DNA from: DATKSG01 sp035531775
Lineage (GTDB): Bacteria; Actinomycetota; Acidimicrobiia; Acidimicrobiales; UBA8190
Length of the DNA stretch: 64,000 nt
Reading direction: 5' to 3'
NCBI GenBank assembly: GCA_035531775.1
Contig: DATKSG010000032.1
Coordinates: 17,879-81,878, forward strand
Under the pieces are notes generated by a model. It was not told the DNA's origin and searched no databases. It saw only the letters and a list, made by a program, of their open reading frames with translations. The stretch's first letter is position 1. Each line of letters starts with the position of its first letter. The position numbers were made by a program, and so were the translations under genes. Shown here in pieces: positions 9,072-15,841 of this stretch.

Positions 9072-9548
9072 GTGAGCTCCAGCCCTTCGAAGCCACAGGC
9101 CGCCCGGGGATCCGGCATCGACGAGCTGTACCGGGCCCGGCGTGATCCCATGATCCGGTTGGCCAGGCTGATCACTGGGTCCACGGTCCTGGCCGAGGAG
9201 ATCGTCCAGGAGGCCTTCTTGGCTGTCTTCCGACTACGACAGTGGCCTGACAATCCCGAGGCGTACCTGCGCACGACGGTCACCAACCTGTGCCGAAGCC
9301 ATCTGAGGCGGTTGCGGGTGGAGCGTGCTGCGGCTGTGACCGAGGACCTCCACGTCTGGAACCCCGACATCGACGAGACGTGGCAGGCGCTGGGCCGACT
9401 GCCGCTGCGTCACCGGGGTGTGCTGGTGCTGCGCTTCTACGAGGACATGTCGGAATCCGAGATCGCCGCGGTCCTCGGATGCCGGTTGGGCACCGTGAAG
9501 TCCAGGCTCCATCGGGGCCTGGAGAAGCTGAGAGGCGAGCTGTCATGA
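9072..9548 (+). CDS. ECF-type RNA polymerase sigma factor (SigE-family length)
   Basis: The 158-residue product has sigma region 2 (ELYRARRDPMIRLARLITG...EEIVQEAFLAVF) and region 4 with a helix-turn-helix (ESEIAAVLGCRLGTVKSRLHRGLEKL). There is no N-terminal extension. It directs RNA polymerase to a small regulon. GTG 9072 is chosen; GTG 9063 in the same frame is possible. Its stop overlaps the start of the next gene (ATGA), so the two are translationally coupled. That neighbour has the layout of a membrane anti-sigma factor, suggesting control of this sigma factor by an extracellular signal. Confidence 0.88.
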   Translation: MSSSPSKPQAARGSGIDELYRARRDPMIRLARLITGSTVLAEEIVQEAFLAVFRLRQWPDNPEAYLRTTVTNLCRSHLRRLRVERAAAVTEDLHVWNPDIDETWQALGRLPLRHRGVLVLRFYEDMSESEIAAVLGCRLGTVKSRLHRGLEKLRGELS

Positions 9549-10900
9549 ACAACGACGCCACCGAGGATCGGCTGCGGCGCACGCTGCGGGCCATCGCCGA
9601 CCAGCCGGTGCCGGCCGGCCCCCCGACATTCGAGCCGCGCCATGCCAGGGCACCACGAGTCTCACCGCTGCGCGTGGCCGTGGTCGTCGCCGTGGCCACT
9701 GCCGTGGTGGCGTTGGCCCTGGCCTACGGCCCCCATGGCGCGCCCGGGTCCCCATCGGGGCGGCGCGTCGTCCCCGTGACATCACCCCAGCCGGCCACGG
9801 TGCCGGGCGCCGTGGCCGTGCCGGCCACTTCCGCCACTGCCATCTCCGGCTTCCTGGCCCAGTCGGTGAGCTTCGTGTCGGACAGCGCCGGCTTCGTGCT
9901 CGGCCTGGCGCCATGCCCGGCGGGGACATGCGTGGCTCTGCGCCGCACGACCGACCGAGGCGCCACCTGGTCCATCGTCCCTCCGCCTCCCACCACCCTC
10001 GGGACCACCGATTCCACCACGTCGCCGGCGGCGGTCAGCCAGGTGCGTTTCGCCGACGAGGCCGACGGGTGGGCGTACGGGCCGGGCTTGTGGGCCACCC
10101 ACGACGGCGGCACCCGGTGGTCGTCGGTCGACCTGGGTGGCCCGGTGGTGTCCATGGCCAGCTCAGCCGGGCAGGCCTACGCCCTGGTGCAGTGCTTGTC
10201 GTACCCGACGTGCACGTCGCCGGGCCATCTCTACCGAAGTCCGGTGCACGGTGGGAGCTGGACCCAGGTGGCTGGCGTCTCCGGCGCATACGGCCAGGGG
10301 AGTGCCACCGTGGTGGCCGTAGGCCCGGCCGTCTTCGTGGCCGATGGTCGCCAACCCCAGCCGACGCTCATTGCCTCGGCTGACGGCGTGCACTTCAGCT
10401 CGCTCACCAGTCCGTGCGGCGGCTCGAGCAGCGCCGGCCCGTCGTTCCTGGTCGGCGTGGCCGCCAGCAGCCCCACCGAGGTGGCCGTGGCCTGCACGGG
10501 GAGCTCGGGTGCCGGGAGCTCGGCCAAGTCCGTCTACCTGTCACACGACGGGGGCCGGAGCTTCGATGCCACGGCGCCGGCTCCCTTGGGCGGCGACGAG
10601 TCGGGCCTGTCCATGCCGAGCGCCACCACCGTGTTGCTGGGGGCCAATTCCGGAGCGACCTGGATCTACCGCATCGCTTCGCCCGACACGGCGTGGACCA
10701 CACCCCTGACCTTCACCGACGGTGGGATCCGCGACAGCGACATGGCCTTCGTCGACGCCGACTACGGCGCCATGGTCCACGGCGCCGCCAGCCTCGTGTT
10801 GTCGATCATCGAAGCCGGCAACACCATGGCCGGCTTCGGGCAGCTGTTTCTCACCGCGGACGGGGGCCTGCACTGGCAACCGTGTCCCATACGGAGCTGA
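9545..10900 (+). CDS. Single-pass membrane protein with BNR/YCF48-like repeats; candidate anti-sigma factor
   Basis: The 451-residue product has a cytosolic N-terminus of about 45 residues (TEDRLRRTLRAIADQPV), one hydrophobic helix (VAVVVAVATAVVALALAYG) and a long exported region. Asp-box-like motifs recur there: TTDRGATWS, THDGGTRWS, YRSPVHGGSWT, SHDGGRSF and TADGGLHWQ. Such repeats form the blades of sialidase/YCF48-type beta-propellers. The 4-bp overlap with the ECF sigma gene and the short cytosolic head suggest an anti-sigma role, but no known anti-sigma motif (ZAS or RskA) is visible. The ligand is unknown. Confidence 0.7.
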   Translation: MNNDATEDRLRRTLRAIADQPVPAGPPTFEPRHARAPRVSPLRVAVVVAVATAVVALALAYGPHGAPGSPSGRRVVPVTSPQPATVPGAVAVPATSATAISGFLAQSVSFVSDSAGFVLGLAPCPAGTCVALRRTTDRGATWSIVPPPPTTLGTTDSTTSPAAVSQVRFADEADGWAYGPGLWATHDGGTRWSSVDLGGPVVSMASSAGQAYALVQCLSYPTCTSPGHLYRSPVHGGSWTQVAGVSGAYGQGSATVVAVGPAVFVADGRQPQPTLIASADGVHFSSLTSPCGGSSSAGPSFLVGVAASSPTEVAVACTGSSGAGSSAKSVYLSHDGGRSFDATAPAPLGGDESGLSMPSATTVLLGANSGATWIYRIASPDTAWTTPLTFTDGGIRDSDMAFVDADYGAMVHGAASLVLSIIEAGNTMAGFGQLFLTADGGLHWQPCPIRS

Positions 10901-10936
10901 GGCCCGTCCTGGCCCGGCGCCGGTGGGTTGCGCCGT

Positions 10937-11587
10937 TTATGGCTTGGTCGTCCCCGTTTCGCCGGCCGGACAGGCCCCGTAGGGATCGATGGGCGCGCTC
11001 GACTGGTGGGTGAGCACCCAGCTGTTGCTGGCCTCGTTCATGTAGGCCTGCGGGCACGGGTCGGTGATCACGATGATCTTCTCGTTCGGGCAGACGTTTG
11101 CGTAGTCGACGCACGTCATTGCCTCGCGCCCGAGTGAGTACCCCGGGCACTCGAAGGTGAACTCGGGTGCGGCGTGTGCAGCCAGGTACGACAGTGCCGG
11201 GCCGCATCCGTAGCCGGCCGGGGCGGACGAGGCGACCGATGCCGAAGTGGCCGTGCCGCTGGTCGCGCTCGCGGCCGTTGTCGCCGGCGTCGTCGGTGCC
11301 ACCGTGGCCGGCACGCCGGCCGATGGTGCGGGAAGCAGCGACGACAGCCCGAAAGGGTCGGTGGTTGACGTGCCGCTCGACGCTGCCGCCGGGCTCTGCG
11401 CCGTGACGAGCATCAATGCCACCGGTGCGGTAGCGCACACGACGGCGGCCGCCATGGCGGTGATGGCGTGGCGCGCTTTGGTGTGTCCTGTACCACGGCC
11501 TGCAACGTTTGCAGTGGACAACACGGGCTCCCCGAATCGGCCCACCTGGCTTCCCAGATGGCTTTTCGAGGGAACGAGATCTGGCAC
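10937..11587 (-). CDS. Secreted hypothetical protein with C-terminal Cys-rich domain
   Basis: The 216-residue product has an N-terminal basic region (HTKARHAIT) followed by a hydrophobic export core (AAAVVCATAPVALMLVTA). A Thr/Ser/Ala-rich linker comes next, then a compact domain with six Cys (GYGCGP, FECPGY, MTCVDY, NVCPNE, TDPCPQ, YGACPAG). The cysteines suggest disulphides outside the cell. No family was recognised. The N-terminal 40 residues before the signal look dispensable, so an internal start (for example ATG 11455) is possible. Confidence 0.5.
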   Translation of the reverse strand: MPDLVPSKSHLGSQVGRFGEPVLSTANVAGRGTGHTKARHAITAMAAAVVCATAPVALMLVTAQSPAAASSGTSTTDPFGLSSLLPAPSAGVPATVAPTTPATTAASATSGTATSASVASSAPAGYGCGPALSYLAAHAAPEFTFECPGYSLGREAMTCVDYANVCPNEKIIVITDPCPQAYMNEASNSWVLTHQSSAPIDPYGACPAGETGTTKP

Positions 11588-11764
11588 CCGACCTTGCGCG
11601 CCGGGCTCGCCGCCATGGGCAGTCCATGATCAGCGTCAGGGATCGCCGGCTACTCCGAATGAGGCCGTCGCCTCGTCGATACGTAGGTACATCGGGCTGT
11701 ACCGACGCGTCGAGCGCTGCACAGAATTTGTCGTGGGCACCGGCATTGCCTATCGGGAGGAGGT

Positions 11765-12040
11765 TCAGTGCGAGCGGTAGACGTCAGTACGGTGGTCGAC
11801 GCGCAGGACACTGACGACCTTGGCATCGTCGTCGATTCCGTAAACGACCCGGTACGGACCCCGTCGGGCTGCCCAGAGTCCGGCGAGCTCGCGTTGCAGA
11901 GGATGACCCACTGAGCGAGGCGACTCAACTAGCGCGCCGGTCACGAACTCCACCACTGCCGCCGCGGCCTTTTCCGGTAGGCGAGTCAGCCCACGCTCGG
12001 CATTTGGTGCCATCACTAGCCGATAGACCGGTGCGCTCAC
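11765..12040 (-). CDS. RelE/ParE-family toxin
   Basis: The 91-residue RelE-fold protein ends with the family's strand pair (PYRVVYGIDDDAKVVSVLRVDHRTDVYR), in which basic residues usually contact ribosome-bound mRNA. RelE members cleave mRNA at the ribosomal A site, while ParE members target gyrase; the sequence alone does not decide. Its start overlaps the stop of the upstream antitoxin gene by 4 bp (ATGA), the usual coupled antitoxin-toxin order. Confidence 0.9.
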   Translation of the reverse strand: MSAPVYRLVMAPNAERGLTRLPEKAAAAVVEFVTGALVESPRSVGHPLQRELAGLWAARRGPYRVVYGIDDDAKVVSVLRVDHRTDVYRSH

Positions 12041-12309
12041 CTTCCCAGGTACTTCGAGCGCAGCTCCTCGGCACTGACGACTCGACCCTTCGCTATCTCC
12101 TCTTTCGCCTTCCGGATCTCCTTGAGAGCCTTGGGATCTGAGAGCAGTTCCAGAGTGTCTTCCAGGGCCTCAAGGTCGGCAGCGCTCATGATGACTGCGG
12201 CTGCTCGACCGTTGCGCGTGAGGACAACCCGGTCATGCTCGTGTTCCACGCGGTCCACGATCTCGGACAGGTGGGCCTTGATCTCAGCGAGCGGCAACGT
12301 CTCTGTCAT
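12037..12309 (-). CDS. Phd/YefM-family antitoxin
   Basis: The 90-residue antitoxin has the typical start TLPLAEIKAHLSEIVDRVE, then the RVVLTRNGRAAAVIMSAADLEALE core of the Phd/YefM DNA-binding fold. A charged helical C-terminus follows (KALKEIRKAKEEIAKG), which would wrap the RelE toxin. ATG 12309 is preferred over ATG 12330 because it starts directly on the fold and sits in a likely operator. It is expected to repress its own promoter with the toxin as co-repressor. Confidence 0.9.
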   Translation of the reverse strand: MTETLPLAEIKAHLSEIVDRVEHEHDRVVLTRNGRAAAVIMSAADLEALEDTLELLSDPKALKEIRKAKEEIAKGRVVSAEELRSKYLGR

Positions 12310-12326
12310 GACTATGATTGTAGTCA
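12309..12326 (-). promoter_or_regulatory. Inverted repeat, likely Phd autorepressor operator
   Basis: TGACTA-N6-TAGTCA is a perfect 6-bp inverted repeat touching the antitoxin start codon. Phd/YefM antitoxins bind such short palindromes at their own promoters, so autoregulation is inferred. The repeat itself is seen directly. Confidence 0.5.
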
Positions 12327-12398
12327 CCACTGCTGCCTGCGAACCGTCCGACCCGCATCGCGCGGTTAGCCGGACAACAGGTTGACTAGGAACTTCGT

Positions 12399-12448
12399 GG
12401 TCGGGGTGGCCGGATTTGAACCGGCGGCCTCCACGTCCCGAACGTGGC
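12399..12448 (-). repeat. Duplicate of tRNA-Pro 3' half (attachment-site-like)
   Basis: These 50 nt are identical to 13667-13716, which is the anticodon arm to 3' end of the intact tRNA-Pro plus two flanking bases. Weaker similarity continues for about 17-25 nt beyond the tRNA 3' end. There is no 5' half, so this is not a tRNA gene. The pair of direct repeats is the geometry left by site-specific integration into the 3' end of a tRNA gene. Confidence 0.85.
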
Positions 12449-12477
12449 TTTGGCGGATTTCGACGGACTTTGGCGGA
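12448..12477 (+). repeat. Two CTTTGGCGGA direct repeats beside the tRNA copy
   Basis: The 10-mer CTTTGGCGGA occurs at 12448-12457 and again at 12468-12477, a 20-bp period, directly beside the 50-nt tRNA duplicate and inside the bracketed segment. Short direct repeats at this position resemble arm-type integrase sites; that reading is an inference. Confidence 0.4.
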
Positions 12478-12564
12478 CGGAATTCGCAGGTGAGGGCGTG
12501 GTCCCCACTCGGCCGGACCGGGGTGAACGGCGGCGTCAGCGCGATGAACGCGCGATGGGGGTCT

Positions 12565-13086
12565 TCAGGGAGTGCCGGCGATGCCGAAGGAGGCGACTGC
12601 CTCATCGAGGCGTATGTACATGCGCCGGCCTTTCCCTTCCTCGCCATCGCCGGGAATATCTCGAAAGCCGAAGGCGGCATAGAACGACCGAGCCCGATCA
12701 TCTATCGGATCGACGGCGATGAAGCGGGCCGCGGCGTGCTCCCCGGCCGCCGCCGCCTGGACGACGGCGTCGACGAGCAGGTTCCGGCCGAGCCCCGAAC
12801 CTTGATGGTCAACCGAGATGGCGAGCCGGGCCACCAGCACCATGCCGATGTCGAACGTATCCGGAAGACCCCTTGCGAAGCGCCGCGGGAGCTCATCCCT
12901 TGAGACACCGCCCATGGTCAGGGAGTAGTAACCGATGACCTGGGCGCCATCGATCAAGACGAACGAGCGAGACAGGTTCCGGCGCTGATTCTCGAGCGCG
13001 TGGACCCTGAGCCAGACATCAAGGGCTTCCACCCCACATCTGAAGCTCGTGAGGTCGTGGCTCTCGTCGAGCCGCTCGACGTACAT
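12565..13086 (-). CDS. GNAT-family toxin (TacT-like)
   Basis: The 173-residue Gcn5-type acetyltransferase of the toxin class acetylates the amino group of charged tRNAs and halts translation. Family marks are the FRCGVEALDVWLRVHA opening, the acetyl-CoA loop QGSGLGRNLL and the late aromatic RSFYAAFGF. The start codon follows the DUF1778 antitoxin stop with no gap (TAGATG), so translation is coupled. It lies inside the segment bracketed by tRNA-Pro and its partial copy. Confidence 0.9.
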   Translation of the reverse strand: MYVERLDESHDLTSFRCGVEALDVWLRVHALENQRRNLSRSFVLIDGAQVIGYYSLTMGGVSRDELPRRFARGLPDTFDIGMVLVARLAISVDHQGSGLGRNLLVDAVVQAAAAGEHAAARFIAVDPIDDRARSFYAAFGFRDIPGDGEEGKGRRMYIRLDEAVASFGIAGTP

Positions 13087-13359
13087 CTAGTCGACGTGCT
13101 TGAGCGGTTTGGCCTTACGGATCTGGGCCACGAGCGCTGGCACGGGTTGGGCCGGCGCATCGAGTGCGGCGAGGAATTTCTCGTAAGCAGCGGAGTTGAG
13201 GCGGACAGTGTGATGGGTGGCCACGATCACCTCGGCGTCGGCCACGGCGCGATTCAAGAGGAATTCTGAAACGGAGACACCGCAGAGCCCCGCCGCCTCC
13301 GCGATCAGATCGTCGTCGTGTGAGGAGAGCCGCAGCTCCCGGCGCCGGTCCTTGGCCAT
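13087..13359 (-). CDS. DUF1778 antitoxin (TacA-like)
   Basis: The 90-residue ribbon-helix-helix protein is RRRELRLSSHDDDLIAEAA at its N-terminus, then VSVSEFLLNRAVADAEVIV, the DUF1778 pattern. A C-terminal tail (AAYEKFLAALDAPAQPVPAL) neutralises the GNAT toxin in this family. ATG 13359 has an AAGGAGG site 10 nt upstream. The frame opens further upstream, but the ribosome-binding site favours this start. It is immediately followed by its toxin. Confidence 0.9.
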   Translation of the reverse strand: MAKDRRRELRLSSHDDDLIAEAAGLCGVSVSEFLLNRAVADAEVIVATHHTVRLNSAAYEKFLAALDAPAQPVPALVAQIRKAKPLKHVD

Positions 13360-13375
13360 GACGGCCGCACCTCCT

Positions 13376-13399
13376 TGTACGGACAAATGTACGGGCAAC
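13376..13399 (-). promoter_or_regulatory. Tandem 12-bp repeats upstream of the DUF1778 antitoxin
   Basis: TGTACGGACAAA and TGTACGGGCAAC stand head to tail just upstream of the ribosome-binding site of the antitoxin. Ribbon-helix-helix antitoxins bind such short repeats, so an operator is likely; no binding evidence is available here. Confidence 0.4.
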
Positions 13400-13471
13400 T
13401 GGGGCGCAGGTCAACTGGGGGTTTGGCCGGGGCGATGCTTCGGATCGAGCCTCTTCCGTAGGCTGATCGCC

Positions 13472-13687
13472 GTGAGCGAGCTGCCCAGGGTCGTCGAAGT
13501 CGAGCACCTCGGAAATCTCAGCCTCCGCCTGACCTTCTCCGACGGCCTCGTCAGGGAATTGGACTTCGGTGCGATGACGCTCGACATCTACGCCGAGGCG
13601 CTCGAGACGTCCGAACGTCGTGCCTCCGAGGCACTGGCGGCCCGACTGGCTGACCAGGAAATTTTTGGTCGGGGTGGCCGGATTTGA
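13472..13687 (+). pseudogene. DUF2442-like protein, 3' end cut at the tRNA-Pro repeat
   Basis: GTG 13472 follows a TAGGCT box by 7 nt and starts VSELPRVVEVEHLGNLSLRLTFSDGLVRELD, the usual beginning of DUF2442 proteins. These small beta proteins often sit beside DUF4160 or toxin-antitoxin genes. Family members continue to a PNGAD-type end. Here the frame ends after 71 residues by running into the 3' end of tRNA-Pro (IFGRGGRI). The most direct reading is a gene broken at the recombination junction; a short functional variant is less likely. Confidence 0.5.
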
Positions 13688-13743
13688 ACCGGCGGCCTCC
13701 ACGTCCCGAACGTGGCGCGCTAACCAAGCTGCGCTACACCCCG
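13669..13743 (-). tRNA. tRNA-Pro (anticodon CGG)
   Basis: Read on the minus strand: acceptor CGGGGTG pairs with CACCCCG, D-arm GCGC/GCGC, anticodon stem CCACG/CGTGG around loop TTCGGGA (anticodon CGG), and T-arm GCCGG-TTCAAAT-CCGGC. The discriminator base is A and the CCA end is not encoded. The 75 nt fold cleanly. Its 3' part is duplicated at 12399-12448, marking it as an integration target. Confidence 0.93.
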
Positions 13744-13822
13744 CTGCCCCCCGTCGCCGGCGAGCGAAGCACCGATGGTAGTGCCTTCAGCCCCGTTCGC
13801 CCCCCGCTCAGAGAACCGACGC

Positions 13823-14557
13823 TCAGGCCGCGTAGTTCCTGAGCAGGCGCAACACCAGCGGTCCGTGCGGCCCTTCGGCCACCAGCCGGCTGTCCTTCGG
13901 TGCCAGGCGCCGGGCCCCCACCCGGGCGAAGTCACCGGCTGGGCCGCTGATGAGCGTGTCGGCCCCGGCCGGGCCCATGACCCACCGGTCCCCGTCCGGC
14001 CCGGTCAACTCGCAGCGCACCTCGTGGCGCTCCTCGCCCGCCAGGTCGAAGGCATATGCGAGCGTCCGGTGCCCCAACCAGGCGATGTGCTGCAGGCGGT
14101 CGGTGTCGGGGAAGTCGAGGTGCAGCGGCCCGGTGATGTCCAGGCCGTGGGCCCAGTGCTCGGCCAGGCGGGTGGTGGCCAAGGTGCGGGGCCGAAGCGG
14201 TGTGGCCGCCCACGACAACGCCACGTCGGGATCGGCGCTCCGCAGCGCTGCCAGAGCCAGGTGCCGCCCCTTCTCCCAGCGTTCGAGCACGGCCACCGGC
14301 TCGGCCCGCTCCTGGCGGACGAGCTGCTCCATGGCTTCGTCAACCGACGTGGCGTCGTCGCCGAACGCACCGGCACCGGCGCCGGCCGACACACTCGCCA
14401 CCACCAGTTCCTCGCTCTGGGCCAGATGCAGCACCACGTCGGCCACACTCCACCCTGGTGCCCCCGAGGCCATGGCCCAGGAGTCGGCGTCGAGCCCCGA
14501 CAGCAACGCCGACAAGCGGTCCTGCTCTGCTCGAAGGTCGTCGAAGACGTCGCCCAT
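13823..14557 (-). CDS. DinB/mycothiol-type maleylpyruvate isomerase-like protein (TIGR03084-like)
   Basis: The 244-residue protein has the N-terminal four-helix fold of mycothiol-dependent maleylpyruvate isomerases (DRLSALLSGLDADSWAMASGAPGWSVADVVLHLAQSEE). The metal-ligand His candidates are in VLHLAQ and in LAEHWAHGLDI. The C-terminal half (DFARVGARRL) matches the wider family. The reaction is unknown; relatives use mycothiol or bind zinc. It is 6 bp downstream of the CBS/CorC gene in the same direction. Confidence 0.75.
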   Translation of the reverse strand: MGDVFDDLRAEQDRLSALLSGLDADSWAMASGAPGWSVADVVLHLAQSEELVVASVSAGAGAGAFGDDATSVDEAMEQLVRQERAEPVAVLERWEKGRHLALAALRSADPDVALSWAATPLRPRTLATTRLAEHWAHGLDITGPLHLDFPDTDRLQHIAWLGHRTLAYAFDLAGEERHEVRCELTGPDGDRWVMGPAGADTLISGPAGDFARVGARRLAPKDSRLVAEGPHGPLVLRLLRNYAA

Positions 14558-14563
14558 CCTGGT

Positions 14564-15391
14564 TCAGGTCGCCGCTCCGGGCTCGGTGCCGGCCACCGCC
14601 ACCACCTTGGCCACGCGCCGGCGGTCCATCTCGGCCACGCGCAGCTCCCACCCGTCGGTCTCCAGCCGCTCGCCCACCTCGGGGATGTGGCCGAAGCGGT
14701 CGAAGAGGAATCCCCCCAAGGTCACGTACTCGCCGTCGGGCAGGGCCAGGCCCAGGGCATCGCGCAGGTCGTCCAAGCTGATGCCCCCGTCCACCAACCA
14801 CCGGGTGCGGTCCACCCGGATGATGTCGGGCTCCTCGGTCCCGTCGGTCTCGTCGCGCAGGTCGCCCACCAGCGCCGAGAGGAGGTCCTTGACGGTGAGC
14901 ACGCCGGCCACACCGCCGTACTCGTCCACCACTACGGCGAAGGCCCGGCGATCCCGGCGCATGTCGGCCAGCACGTCCAGCACCAGCCGGGACTCGGGCA
15001 CGAGCAACGGCTGGCGCAGGCGCCTCGATATCTCGAGGGGCGACGGTCTATCGCTGTCGGGCGGGCCTCCGTTGGCGCCGATCTCCCACCCGGCTCGGAA
15101 CAGATCGTTGACGAATAACACGCCCACCAAGTGATCGAGGTCGTCGTCGTAGACGGGGAAGCAGCTGTGGCCAGACTCACGCACGGCCCGGGCGATGTCC
15201 TCGGCCCGCACCGGGATGGCCAGGCCCACCACGTCGACGCGCGGCGTCATCACCTCGCGCACGTTGGTGTCGCGCAGGTCGGCCAAGGCGGCGAGGATGA
15301 TCTGCTCCTGGTCCTCGCCGGTGTTCTCGGCACCCGGCGAGGACCCGCGATGTGGAGGGCGGTCCTCGGCGCTGCGACGTCGGCGGAACAC
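14564..15391 (-). CDS. CBS-pair / CorC-HlyC domain protein lacking the DUF21 membrane part
   Basis: Residues about 35-180 form a CBS pair (TNVREVMTPRVDVVGL...VVDEYGGVAGVLTVKDLL) and about 190-270 the CorC/HlyC domain (GEYVTLGGFLFDRFGHIPEVGE). Relatives are Mg2+/Co2+ efflux regulators or parts of CNNM-type transporters, but no membrane helices are present, so it should be soluble. GTG 15391 gives 275 residues and lies 14 bp downstream of the response-regulator stop; no ATG is available near it. Its partner is unknown. Confidence 0.75.
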   Translation of the reverse strand: MFRRRRSAEDRPPHRGSSPGAENTGEDQEQIILAALADLRDTNVREVMTPRVDVVGLAIPVRAEDIARAVRESGHSCFPVYDDDLDHLVGVLFVNDLFRAGWEIGANGGPPDSDRPSPLEISRRLRQPLLVPESRLVLDVLADMRRDRRAFAVVVDEYGGVAGVLTVKDLLSALVGDLRDETDGTEEPDIIRVDRTRWLVDGGISLDDLRDALGLALPDGEYVTLGGFLFDRFGHIPEVGERLETDGWELRVAEMDRRRVAKVVAVAGTEPGAAT

Positions 15392-15405
15392 GGCCGGGGC
15401 CGTGG

Positions 15406-15837
15406 TCAGCTGCCCGCAGCCGGGGCGCCGGCCAGCGGCATGGGTTGAAACGAGTCGTCGTGGTAGGTGTCGCCGGCCAGCAGGGCGGTGGCGGCGCGGC
15501 GCAGGCGCATGGGGTCGAGTGGCTTCACGATCCAGCCCTCGGCCCCCGAGCGCTTGGCCATGAACACATCGGGGCGACGGTCGAGCAGCATCAGCACCGG
15601 CACGTGCGGCAGGTTGCCGTAGGACTCCTCGAGTCGCAGGTCCAGGCACACTGCCATGCCCCCCATGTTGCCCATCTGCAGGTCCACCACCACCAGGTCG
15701 GGGTGGTGCTCGTCCACCGCCGGGCGCACGCCATGGCCCGAGTGGATCTCGATGATGGTGATGTCGGCCTCGCCCATCACGGCCACCACCTCGGCCCGCA
15801 CCGATGGCGCGTCGCTGGCCACGACGATGGTTCGCAC
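15406..15837 (-). CDS. Single-domain response regulator
   Basis: The 143-residue receiver domain has no output domain. The phosphoacceptor Asp is D52 (LVVVDLQMG) and the conserved Lys is K105 (IVKPLD). The residue usually Ser/Thr after strand 4 appears replaced (LMLLD), so phospho-switching may be atypical. GTG 15837 is preceded by a TAGCCT box 6 nt upstream, suggesting a leaderless transcript. It is the first gene of a run with the CBS/CorC and DinB-like genes, and there is no histidine kinase nearby. Confidence 0.8.
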   Translation of the reverse strand: MRTIVVASDAPSVRAEVVAVMGEADITIIEIHSGHGVRPAVDEHHPDLVVVDLQMGNMGGMAVCLDLRLEESYGNLPHVPVLMLLDRRPDVFMAKRSGAEGWIVKPLDPMRLRRAATALLAGDTYHDDSFQPMPLAGAPAAGS

Positions 15838-15841
15838 CGGC

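Noticed and set aside
12399..12448. Second tRNA-Pro gene
   Set aside because: Only the 3' part is present; the acceptor 5' strand and D-arm are missing, so it cannot fold.
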